Position numbers and translations under genes: made by a program
The notes under the pieces: model-generated
Databases searched by the model: none
What the model was told of the DNA's origin: nothing
Seen by the model: only the letters and a program-made list of their open reading frames with translations
Part shown: positions 21,015 to 31,800 of the stretch, one piece after another
Layout of the letters: each line of letters starts with the position of its first letter
Position numbering within the stretch: position 1 is the stretch's first letter
Source of the DNA: Nannochloropsis oceanica
Taxonomy: Eukaryota; Sar; Eustigmatophyceae; Eustigmatales; Monodopsidaceae
DNA: 64,000 bases
Direction: 5' to 3'
Assembly (NCBI GenBank): GCA_004519485.1
Contig: CP038107.1
Coordinates: 868,001 to 932,000, forward strand

Positions 21015-23414
21015 TTATTCTTCACCCTCTTCCACCTCCCACTGCAATGTCGACATGGCCTCCCCTACTCTCCTCTCCTCCCCTCTTTCTTCTATCCCGT
21101 CCTTCATCCCCCCGAAATCATTCACCAAGCACCTGGACGCATCATCATTTTCCTCCTCCTTCCACTCCCCTTCCTTCTTTCCCTCCCTCTCCCTTTCTCT
21201 TCCTCCGACTATTTCCGGAGCTGCTGCTGCTGCTGCTGCTGTTGGCGCTCCATACCTGCGCCTCGCCGCACAGCCGCCTACTCCTACCTCTAACACTTCG
21301 TCCTCAACCTCTTCCTCATCTTTCTCTTTCTTAAACTTTTTCCCCTCCTTCTCAACAGGTTCCCCCTCCCCTTTCAATTGTAGGTCGGCGTTTGTAGTGG
21401 CAGCAGCAGCAGCAGCAGCTACTCCTTCTTCATCTCCTTTTTCCACCACCATTATCGCCCCCTTTTCCTCCTCGCCCTCCGCCGGATCTTCAAGTGCTGC
21501 TACTGCTGCGGACGCCGCCTCTGCTCCTGCTCCTTCTATTCCCCCCTCCTCTTCCTCATCACAATCATGAACCAAATCAATGACAAGCTTCCCCAAATAC
21601 TTCTTCCCTCCCTCACTTCTCCCTCCTCTTCCTCCTCCTCCTCCTCCTCCTTCTCCCCCTTCTTCTCCTCCTCCTCTTCTCATTCCTCCCCCCCCTTCCC
21701 CCACCGCCTCTCTCCCCCTCTTCTTCACCTTCCCTCCTGTCTTCAACTCCTCCTCCCTCCGCCACAACCATCCCCTCTCCTCCTCCTCCTCCTTCCCTCC
21801 TTTCTCCCTCTCATAGCACTCCACATTCATCACCTCCTTGTCCTTTGTCGGATCCCGATATAATGGCGCAATATTCCACACCCGTTCACGGACCTCGTAT
21901 GGGTTCAATCGCCCTCCCTCCCTCCCTCGCACCGAGTAACACACCTCCACATTACTCCGATTCAAATTCAAACTTTCAATTTTTGAAATCAACACCCTCC
22001 GTGCCGGTGCACTGAGGACGCCCCCTGAGTAGTAATCCAGCATCCGACCAACACACACAAGCACCGTCCACGGCGGCAACAAGGCAACTGCCCCCCCTAC
22101 CTCAAACCCATCCTCCTCCAATTCTTCCTCCTCCTCGTACATGGGCTCCACCGCCTTCCACTCCTTCTCCACGTGCCCTCTCTTCTTTCCTCGCTCCTCC
22201 TCCTCCCATTTTCCTCCTCCCTCTGGCCCTCCTTTCGATTCTCCCTTCACCTCGAGCCCATGTCCCATCACGCCCACAATACTTAACAGCCCCAAATCGT
22301 GCATCGGCGTCCTCGCTCTCCCTCTCTCCCTCCCTCCCTCCCTCCCTCCGTTCTTCCCACCCTGATACACACGCGCCCGTAATCGAGATCGGAACCCTTC
22401 TCCCCCTGTTACTGATCCTCCTATTCCTCCTCTTTCTTCTCCTCCTTTTTCTTCTTCTTCTTCCAGACCATCATCCTCTTCTTCTCGTTTCCCCCTTTTC
22501 TTCTTGGCTTTCCTTCTGGTGGCCGCTGCTGCTGCTGCCACTGCGCCCGCAGCAACGGCAGGGGTAGTTGAAGTCTGAAGAAAAAAGGAGGGGGAGAGGG
22601 GAGACGGAGGGGAGGGAAGGGGAGGAAGGAGCTCGTCTTCTAGATTGATCTGATGGGAATTGTGTGTGGAGAAAAACGAGGAGGAGTGGGGAGAAGAGGA
22701 GAAGGAGGAGGAGGATGATGAGGAAGAGGAAGAGCGGGGGGAGGAGGAGGAGGAGGGAGTGCGAGGAAGAAAAGTTTGAGTGGCATCGGTGGGGGGAAAG
22801 AGAGCCCAGGAAGCTGCCTTGAGGACAAGGCGGCCAATACGCTCGAGATAGTGGAAGGTGGTGATGGCGTCGGAGGGATGGATGTACAGGGGATCTGAAA
22901 TCTTAGCGCTGCTGCTACTCCTGCTGTCGCCGCTGTTGCTGCTGCTCCTGCTCCTGCTCCTGCTGCTGCTTCGGGTGTTGGTGGCGTGGGACTGGGGCAT
23001 GCCGAGCCGATCGAAGTGCTGCTTAATTTGTCCTAACTTTTCGGCCACGCGATTGGACACGAGCAATTTTTGGTATTCTTCTTGCTGCCATTGCTTAGCA
23101 GTAGCAGCAGCTGCTGCAGCTGCCGCAGGTGCGACAGGAGAAGAGTAATAGGAGGAGATAGGGGAAAGGGGCGACGGGGAAGTATCATCTAGGTACAGTA
23201 GAATGTAGCCTCGCTCCAGCAGACCCGCTTGGACATTTTCCAATGCCGCCGTTGCCTCAGAGGGAGCGACAGCGCGACAACAAAGCAAGCTGTCGTGCTC
23301 TAAGGCTTCCGCCAGCCTTTTGAGTGAGACACCTTTCTTTCTTTCTTTTCGATGACTCAAGATCCGACGCGGTTTCTTGTTATTCGATCGACTGCCGCTG
23401 CCATAGGCCTTCAT
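21015..23414 (-). CDS. 2-oxoglutarate/Fe(II) oxygenase-like protein, ligands degenerate
   Basis: 799 residues, intronless. Blocks typical of the isopenicillin-N-synthase-like dioxygenase fold are spread through long low-complexity inserts: an N-terminal region LAEALEHDSLLCCRAVAPSE and LLERGYILLYLDD; TTFHYLERIGRLVLKAAS; HDLGLLSIVGVMGHGLEV; GAVALLPPWTVLVCVGRMLD; GGVLSAPARRVLISKI; RVWNIAPLYRDP. In active members the third block holds HxD and the fifth holds the distal His before Arg-Val. Here I read HDL and ARRV, so the usual metal ligands are not in place. That suggests a non-catalytic relative or strong divergence. The inserts are runs of Ser, Gly, Glu and Ala encoded by trinucleotide repeats. 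Family assignment is pattern-based. The start is ATG 23414; no upstream exon was sought successfully. Confidence 0.6.
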   Translation of the reverse strand: MKAYGSGSRSNNKKPRRILSHRKERKKGVSLKRLAEALEHDSLLCCRAVAPSEATAALENVQAGLLERGYILLYLDDTSPSPLSPISSYYSSPVAPAAAAAAAATAKQWQQEEYQKLLVSNRVAEKLGQIKQHFDRLGMPQSHATNTRSSSRSRSRSSSNSGDSRSSSSAKISDPLYIHPSDAITTFHYLERIGRLVLKAASWALFPPTDATQTFLPRTPSSSSSPRSSSSSSSSSSFSSSPHSSSFFSTHNSHQINLEDELLPPLPSPPSPLSPSFFLQTSTTPAVAAGAVAAAAAATRRKAKKKRGKREEEDDGLEEEEEKGGEERGGIGGSVTGGEGFRSRLRARVYQGGKNGGREGGRERGRARTPMHDLGLLSIVGVMGHGLEVKGESKGGPEGGGKWEEEERGKKRGHVEKEWKAVEPMYEEEEELEEDGFEVGGAVALLPPWTVLVCVGRMLDYYSGGVLSAPARRVLISKIESLNLNRSNVEVCYSVRGREGGRLNPYEVRERVWNIAPLYRDPTKDKEVMNVECYEREKGGKEEEEERGWLWRREEELKTGGKVKKRGREAVGEGGGGMRRGGGEEGGEGGGGGGGRGGRSEGGKKYLGKLVIDLVHDCDEEEEGGIEGAGAEAASAAVAALEDPAEGEEEKGAIMVVEKGDEEGVAAAAAAATTNADLQLKGEGEPVEKEGKKFKKEKDEEEVEDEVLEVGVGGCAARRRYGAPTAAAAAAAPEIVGGREREREGKKEGEWKEEENDDASRCLVNDFGGMKDGIEERGEERRVGEAMSTLQWEVEEGEE

Positions 23415-23913
23415 CGTGCCGGCGTCTTGGCTAAGGGAGGGAGGAAGTGGGGGGAGGTAGCCAAGATGTTAAATGAGTACAACACTAGCAGCAGCGGTAG
23501 CAGGACTGCATCAACAGCGGTAGCCTCACCCCGAACAGCCCGCCCGCCTGTAATGGGTGGTAGCTTGGTGCTGTTGTATAATGGGGGGAAGGCTGATCGC
23601 CAACATTCCCAGCTTAACACAAAAGTCAACGCTTCCATGACCCGACGCCGTCAGAGGCATACAAGCTCAACCCACCCATCGCCTACTTTCCCATTCACAC
23701 GTCCGCATACACCTCCTTTTTCCACAGGTATTCCTCGGGGCATTTGCGTAGCGGGGACACCTTATACTTGAAGAGCCTGCATGCTTTTAATTTCCACCAT
23801 CATCACTATCGCCTTGGCTGGGCCGTGAGAGCATGCCTCTTTTTCCTACCACCCTTGTCGAAAGCAGCCTTCACTAGGAAAAAGAACTGCATTAGTGAGC
23901 AAGCAAGGAAAGG
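23415..23913. promoter_or_regulatory. Divergent promoter region, oxygenase-like and VPS8
   Basis: 499 bp between two head-to-head start codons. Both promoters and leaders must lie here. No motif was recognised. Confidence 0.45.
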
Positions 23914-25754
23914 ATGGAGACGATCGAGACCCTCCTAGCTGAGTACGGGAGCGACGATGAAGGGAATCACGCAGGTGGTGCCGGAGGTGAAGGAGGGAGG
24001 GGAGGAAGAGGACGAGGGAGGAGGCCCTCGCCTTCGGCCTTGCCGTCGGCGCAGTCGATCGAGGACATCTTGAAAGAGGCATATGACGACGAGGACGAGG
24101 ACGAGGACGAGGGACATGCGGCGCAGCAGGCTAGGAGCTCTACCTCGGGAGGAGGAAACTTGTCGGACCCTACTTCCTCTTCCTCCTCTTCCTCCTCCTC
24201 GTTGCAGCTGGGCGGACGTGAAGAAAGGGGAGAACGAGGAGAAGGAACAGGGGGAGGGGAGGTTAAGGGTAGTGTAGTCCTGTCGGAGGACTGGCAGCGA
24301 CTACAAGCCATCCTGCAGGATGCAGAGGAGGACGAGGACGAGGACGAGGCACGGAACAAAAGGGGGGAGGGAGGACTGGAGGACGGGGAAGACGCGTTGT
24401 CGGACGAACGTGTTTCCATTGGAGGTATGGTAAGCAATAGGCTTCGAACCAGCCAGCACGAGATTGATAGAATTTTGTCTTCTTTGGATGACGAAGACGA
24501 GGACGAGGAGGGGACGGAGGCAGGGAGGGAGGGAGGGCTCGGGGGCTCATCGGCCTTGCCACAATCAGCAGGAGGACGGAGGAGCTCTAGCAGTAGCAGC
24601 AGCAGTGGTAGTAGCCGTGCGACAGACACCTTGGTTGGTGATAGAGATGGTAGCGAGATGGGAGGAGGGAAGATAACGGGAGGAGGAGGAGGGGGAGGAG
24701 GAGAAAGAGGGGTGACGCATCTGTTGGGTTTGAATGAAGGGAGCGTGGACAGCAGCGTAGGTGGCACCAACAAGGCGCTCAAAGGGACAGGGCCAACTGT
24801 AGAAGCAACCGCAGGAGTGGAAGCAGTACGACAAACACCTTTACCAACAGCAGGAGGAGAGGCTCCACTTGCTTCGACTGCCTCCAATCCGCACAGAATG
24901 TCTGCAGCTGCCAAGACAGCCCCCTCTCCCTCCCTCCAACACCCCCCCTTCCACTCCTCCATCGCCTCGCTATCAGCTCTTCCCCAACTCCCTCCCCCTC
25001 TGCCTCTTCCTACCAGCGCCGTGGATCTCGCTGAGGCCCGCATCCATTCCTTTCTTCGGGGAGGGAACAGGGACGTTTTCTCCCCTCTTCAAGTCAAGCG
25101 GAAACAGCGCCAGCAGCAGCAGCAGCAGCCACAACAACAACAAGGACAGCAACAAGAACAGCAACGGCACGAGCAAGATCAAGAGCAGAAGACAGGGAAG
25201 GAGGGAGGGAGGGAGGGAGGGAGGGAGAGAGGAAGTGTACGCTTGGAAGGGCTAGATGAGATTTCGACGCAGCTGGTGAGGAGCAGGGAGTGTGTGCCTA
25301 CAGCAGTTGCAGTATCGCCGCGGGGCTTAGTGGCGATTGGAACAAAAAAAGGATTTATTTTGCTTTTTGAAACGGGAGGAAGGGGGGGAGGGAGGGAAGG
25401 ACGGGCGCTCGTCAGGGGAGTGCTTGGTTCAACCGGGGAAGGAGGGACGGAGGGAGCCGTTACATCCATAGACTTCCACCCTATGACCCATTCCTCCCCC
25501 AATCCCTCGTCCTCGAGAGTGACGGGTCCCGACGTTTTAGTCTGTGGGTATAGCTCTGGAAAAATAACCCTCTGGGAGTACTCTCCCGCAGGAGGGGGAG
25601 GAGGAGGGGAGGCAGGGAGGGAGGGAGGGAAGGTGCTGAAGAGCGTCACAGACATTCACACTGCCGCGTTGATCGCCGTCCGGTTCGCCACCAGCAGCAG
25701 CAGCAGCAACAGCCACAACACCAGCAGCAGCAGTACGACAAACACCTCTGGCGG

Positions 25755-25801
<47 letters not shown>

Positions 25802-28800
25802 AGGACCCTTGGGCCGTGATTGCTGTCGATGTGCAGGGTAATGTGAACAAGCTTTACTTTTCCCGCATGTTTTTTGGAGCCTGGAGCGTCGACACTGAGT
25901 GTCTCCTCGACGGAAAGGCAGGCATGATCCCAGCCCTTGCCATCCTGCACGCCCGCCCTCCCCTGGAAGGGGCCGCTTCGGATGCTACGGCGACGGAGAC
26001 GACGGCTAATCCTACCAGCGGCAGCAGCAGCGCCACCACCACCACCACCACCAGCAGCAGCAGCAGCACGTTTTCCTCCTTCTCTCTCAACCCTCTCCGG
26101 AACTTGGTCGCGTCCGCCGCAAGCAGCAGCAGCAGCAGCAGCAGCCCCCCGCCTCCTCCTCCTCCTCTATCCCCATCCTCCTCCTCCTCAATTTCTTCGC
26201 CTTCCCCCCCCTTCCTCTCCCTTCTTGCTATCTCCTCCGAAAAATCATCCTTCGTCGTCTCGGTCGAACCCACCGTCAAGGTCCGTCTCCCCCCTACTTA
26301 TCTTCTTCCCTCTCTCCCTCCCTCCTTCCCTCTCCACTGTCACAAAATCTGTTCGCTTCTTGTTCAACAAGTTGTCCCCTCCCAACACCCTCTCCTCCCT
26401 CCCTCCTTCCCTCCCTTCCTCCCTCCTTCCCTAGGTCCTCCACCGCTGGGAGCGTCCTCCCCACACCCACTCGCATTCCCACCCTCCCACCCCCTGCCTC
26501 TCCTGGACTTGGCTCGCCCTCCTTCCCTCCCTCCCCCACTCCCTCACTCCCGTCTTGGCCCGTGTGTGGGGAAAGCACCTGCAGCTGCTGCGGGTGACGT
26601 TGCCCACAGCAGCAGCAGCAGCAGCAGGAGGAGGAGGTGGTGGAGGAGGAGGAGGAGGAGGAGGAGGAGGAGGAGAGGCTGTGGGTGTCCCTACCTACGC
26701 GAGTGGGGGATTAGGACGGATCCTGCCGGTGGTGGGATGTGCGGTGGAATGGATCGATGGAGGGGGAGGGAGGGAGGGAGGGAGGGAGGGAGGGAGGGGC
26801 GGAGGGGCGATGCTGGCCGTGCTGGACCGGGAGTTGAAGTGTCGCATATTTGCAGTGGTAGCGAAGGCGGAGGGGGAGGGGGAGGGGGAGGGAGGGAAGG
26901 AGGGAGGGGAGGGAGGGGAGGGAGGGAAGGAGGGAAGGTTGGAGTTCCAGGCACAGGAGGTGATCGATGTCGCGGCCATGCAGGTACGTTGCTTGGATGC
27001 CTTCCCCTCCCTCCCTCCCTCCTTTCCCTGTTTCCTTCCTCTTTTACCTCAACCGATCTTGTTTTCGATGCGGATCCTCCGTATTATCTTTTGGCTATCC
27101 CTTTCCCTCCCTCACTCCTTCTCCCTCTCCCTTCTTCCTAGCTCCGCGTCCTCCGCTTCACCCCTGCTGGTTTGTTGGACGGAGAGGCAGGAAGTGCACT
27201 TGTATCCCCCACAAGTGGGAGGCAGCCGGTGGAGAGCTTCCAGAACAGGTTGGGAGGGAGGGAGGGAGGGAGGGAAAGAGGAAATATAGGATCATTCGCC
27301 TCTGCGGGTTTCTGGAGTGAATGTTGGGAGCAGGAGGGAGGGAGGGAGGGAGGGAGGGAGAGAGGGAAAGGTATATCCAAACGATGAAAACGGAGAATCC
27401 GAGGGAGGGGGGGGTAGAAGGGAAGGAGCATTGCAACACTACATTTATATTTTTTGGGGGGGTTATCCATGCATCTTTTTTCCCCCCCTTCTCCTTCTCT
27501 TTCTTTCCCCCTTTCCCTTTCCCACTCTCTCCCTCTTCCTCTTTCTCTCACTCCTCCTCCTTTTTCCTCCTCGTCTTCTCGACAGTTTCCGTCGGGCGGC
27601 TTTCCCCGTGAATTCGACCCTCCCCACCAACGGAGTCTTCCTTCTAGGTGCGTCATCCTCCCTCCCTCCCTCCCCCCCTCCCTTTCTCCCTCCCTCCCTT
27701 CCGTCCTTTGTAGTAGCCGGGCTTTCATCACAATCCACTCTCATGATCTACGCTTTCTTCCCTCCCTCCCTCCCTCCCTCCCTCCCTCCCTCCCTCCCTT
27801 CCTAGGCCACCATGAACTTTCCCTCCTGGCTCTTCAGGCGTGGTGGCAGCGAGTGGAGGCCAGGCTGGAGGGAGGGGAAGGCCTCGACGCATTGTGGCTT
27901 GCCTTGGAGGAAGGAGGAGAGGTAGAGAGGGAGGGAGGGAAGGAGGGAGGGAGGGAGGGAGGGAGAAAGGGGGTGAGGGGGATTTTCACACGGACGCGTC
28001 TGTTCTTACTCTTTCTCTCTCGCGCTCTGTCTCCCTCTCTCTCTCTATCTCTCTCTCTTCCTCCTCTCTTATTTTCTTGTTTTTCTCCTTCCCTCCTCCC
28101 CTCTTTTTGATTCTTCTTCCTTTCCTCTTTCTTTCTCCCTTTCTTATTCTTTTTTCCCCTTCTTCGTTCTCCCCTTCTCACCCTCCCCCTAAACACAGTT
28201 CAAATCCACTCCAGAGGGCGCTGCCCGCCTAGCCTCCTTCCTCGACAGCTACCTCCGGCTGGGAACGGCCCATGTCCCTTCCTCCTCCTCCTCCTCCTCC
28301 TCCCCGCTCGAGGGAGGGAGGGAGGGAGGGAGGGAGGACGCCGCCCTGGTGCAGGGGCATTATGCCATGCTGGCCGCGGTGAGCGTCGACTATTGCGTGG
28401 AGACAAGAAGGGAAGATCGGCTAGCGGGAGAGGTGTTTGAGGCCTTTGTGCGGGCAGGGCAGGTAGGGGGGGAAGGAGGGAGAGAGGGAGGGAGGGAGGA
28501 AGGGAGGGAGACAGGGAAAGAGAGAAAAGTCGAGATGTTTTCATGGGTTGATCCGAAATACACTCCTCCCTCCCTCCCTCCCTCCCTCCCTTCCTCCCTC
28601 AGGCCCGCACCTTTCTTGAAACCCTGGAGCCCTACATCCTCTCGAGCCGTCTCTCCACCCTCGCTCCCCCCGTCCTCCCCCCCTTCGTCGAGCACTACCT
28701 CGACCGCGGCATGGGCGAGAGGGCCGAGAGGTGTTTGTTGCACCTCACGGACTTCAAGGGGCTGGATTTCGCTCATGTCCTGGGGTTGTTGAGGTAGGTA

Positions 28801-31800
28801 GGTAGGGAGGGAGGGAAGGAGGGAGGGGGAGACGGAAATCCTTCCTCCTTTCCAATCGATCGGCGGCAGCGGAGCCGGACGGAAGTAGTGGGGGACGGAG
28901 AGAGGGAGAAAAGGATAGAGGTGCTGGCTCACACTCCCATCATCTTCCCCTGGTGCATGAATGCATAACTTTTCATGAATTTAATGACAGGCGACACCGG
29001 CTGTGGTTGAGCTTGGCCCATGTCTACACCCGGGGGCTTTACGATTACCTCTCCCCCTTGAAGGTGATGAGGGAGGAAGGGAGGGAGGGAGGGAGGGAGG
29101 GAGACGTGCATGTGCCAGTCACACTTAAACTCCCTTCTCTTCCTCTTCTTCCTCCTCCTCCTCCTCCTTTTCCTCCTCCTTCTCCCTCTTCTCCCTCTCC
29201 TCCTCCCCCCCCCTCTTCCTCCTCCCTAGGTATACCTGCAAGAGCTAACCATCCTCGCCTCCGAAGTCACCCAAAAACGATCCTCCTCCTCCTCCTCCTC
29301 CTCCTCCTCCTCCTCCTCCTCCTCCTCCTCCTCCCAACGGGACTCCCTCGCCCTCAAGACGCTTCTCTTCCTCCTCTACTCTCTCCACTACTCCCCCTCA
29401 GCAACAACGAGGAGGGGAGGGAAGGAGGGAGGGGTGGAAGGTGGGGGGGGACCTCGAGCGTTCCCTTCAGGCAAACCACTGCCTGTGGATGAGGTGGAGA
29501 TCGCTCTGGCGGCTCCGGGGAGGTAAGGAGGGAGGGAGGGCGGGAAGCAGACGTGGAGAAAGGGAGGAACAGAGGGAGAGTAGGAGGGAAGGACTTGTTG
29601 GTATCAGTAGCTCACGCTTAGATTCCTTCGTCTTATTTTTCCTCGTGTTTCCCCCTCACCCATTTCTCTTTTTCCTCGCACTTTCCTTCTAGAAAAACTG
29701 CCCTGCTCTCCTCCCTCCTCTCCCCCCTTCCTCCCCCCCTCCCTGATGATGCCTTCCTCCCCTCTTGTGACGTGGCGGCGCTGGGGGCATGGCCCATGCT
29801 CCGCCTCCTCCTCCGTGTGGACCCACAGGGCGTGTTACGATTGCTCGATATGTGTTTTCAGGTAGGGAGGGAGGGAGGGACGAAGGGAGGAAGGGAGAGA
29901 GGGAGGATGTCTCCACCCACGCAGGCAAGAGAAAAAGGGCAAGAAGGGGGGGGAAGAAGGAGGGGGGATTTTGGGGGGGGGGGGGGGGGGGCAGAGGAAC
30001 ATAAACACTTACACGCGTCCAACAACAGTCACCGGATATTGCCTTTGCATCCGTCGGGACTCCAGCAGCTACCGCAGCAGCACCAGCAGAAGAAGAGAAA
30101 AGACATTCAAGGGACCACAGTGCCTGCTGTCCTTCCCGCGAACTTATCTGCCAGGTCTTCCTCTCCCTCTTTCCTCCCCTCCCTTCCTCCCTCCCTCTCT
30201 CCCTTCTCTTCCTCCTTCCCTCCCTCTCTTCCTCCCTCCCTCCCTCCTTCTTCCCTTCCACCCTTTTCTCGCTTCCTTCCTCAAGACTCACACAGTCCCT
30301 TTCTCTTCTTCTGCAGGTCGTCGCCTCCATCCTCCTCGAGCCCTCTTCCTCCCCTTCTCCCCTCTCCTCCTCCTCCTCCTCCTCCTCCTCCTCCTCCTCT
30401 TCCCGCCTCCTCTTCCTCCTCCTCGACTTCCTCTCCACCCAGCTCGAGCATGGAATCCTCTCCCCGCTTTCCCTTTCTCCTTCCCTCCCTCCCTCCCTCG
30501 CCCCCGACCTCCTTCGTCGAGTGTTGGAGGCTCTTGCGACGCCTCATGCGCTCTTGCGCCGATATGGGAGAGACGTCTGTCAGGTATGGGGGGAGGGAAG
30601 AGGGAGGAATGTTGCGTTGGTGGGGTATCTCACGCCTTGCCCTGTTGGTGTTTCTCGACCTGACAGGAGCGACTGGTGAAGATCCTGCGGAGGCTGCCTC
30701 CGGCCTGGCTGGCACTTGGGGAGGTTGAGGAAGAGAAGGCGGAGGAAAAGGAGGAAGGCGAGGGAGAGGGGGAGGAAATAGTGGTCGTGCCTGCGTTAAC
30801 CGTCGGGCTTCTACCTCTGGTGCGTCGACAGGGGCTTCGACGGGTGGAGCTTGTCTTGCAGGTGCGGAGGGAGGGAGGGAGGGGGGAAGAGGGAGGCAGG
30901 GAGGAAGAGAATAAGGGAGGGAGGAGGAGGCAGGGAGGGAGGGAGGGAGAGAGGGAGGGAGGGACATGAGAGAGGAATATTGCTTAGTTGTCATTTTCCC
31001 TTTCGACTCTCACAGGAGGTTGCTCTCGAGCAGGGGCTGAAGCGCGCCGCCCGTGATTTGGCCTCCCTCCCTCCCTCCCTCCCTCCCTCGCTCCCTGCGA
31101 GAAGCAGTGGGGGCAGCAGCACTGACGGAGGGGAGGAAGAGGGCGAGCCTGTCATCCTCACACAAGCAAGGAGGTATGTATGCTCCCAACCTGTCACTCC
31201 TTCCCTCCCTCCTTCCCCTCCTCCCTTGGAATTTTTTACTCCCTCCCTCCCTCCCCTCCCTCCCTCCTTCCTTCCTTTCTCTTTCTTCTTCCCAATCCCA
31301 CACCACCCTTACCCTTCCCCCCTCCCTCCCTCCCTCCCCTCCCTACCTTCCCCCCTCCCTAGGCGATGTCGCCTTGCCATCGCCCGTCACCTCCCGTCGG
31401 TCATTAATTGCTATCTCGCGGATCCCGACCCCTGTTTCCAACGAGGGTGGGGAGGGAGGGGGGAGGGGAGGGTCTGAGAGAAAGAAAGGATGCGGGAATG
31501 GGGAGACTTCAATCGCGCTCGCTTTTCCTGGAACGTGGAGCTGTTTTCTCAAGTCCGTCCCGCTTCCTCCCTCCCTCCCTCCCCCCCTCCCTCCCCCCCT
31601 CTTTCCCGCATAAACAGTGTTTACGATTATCTCGCTCAGCTCCTCGCCCTATTGGAGTCCTCCTTCCCTCCCTCCCTCCCTTCCTCCTCTCTCAGTCCTC
31701 CTCTCGATACCTTCCCATCCTCCCCTCCTTCCCCCTTCCCTGTCACTGCCGCTGCGTCCATCTCAGCAGCAGGGGGCACGCACCCCATCCGTCCCTCCCG

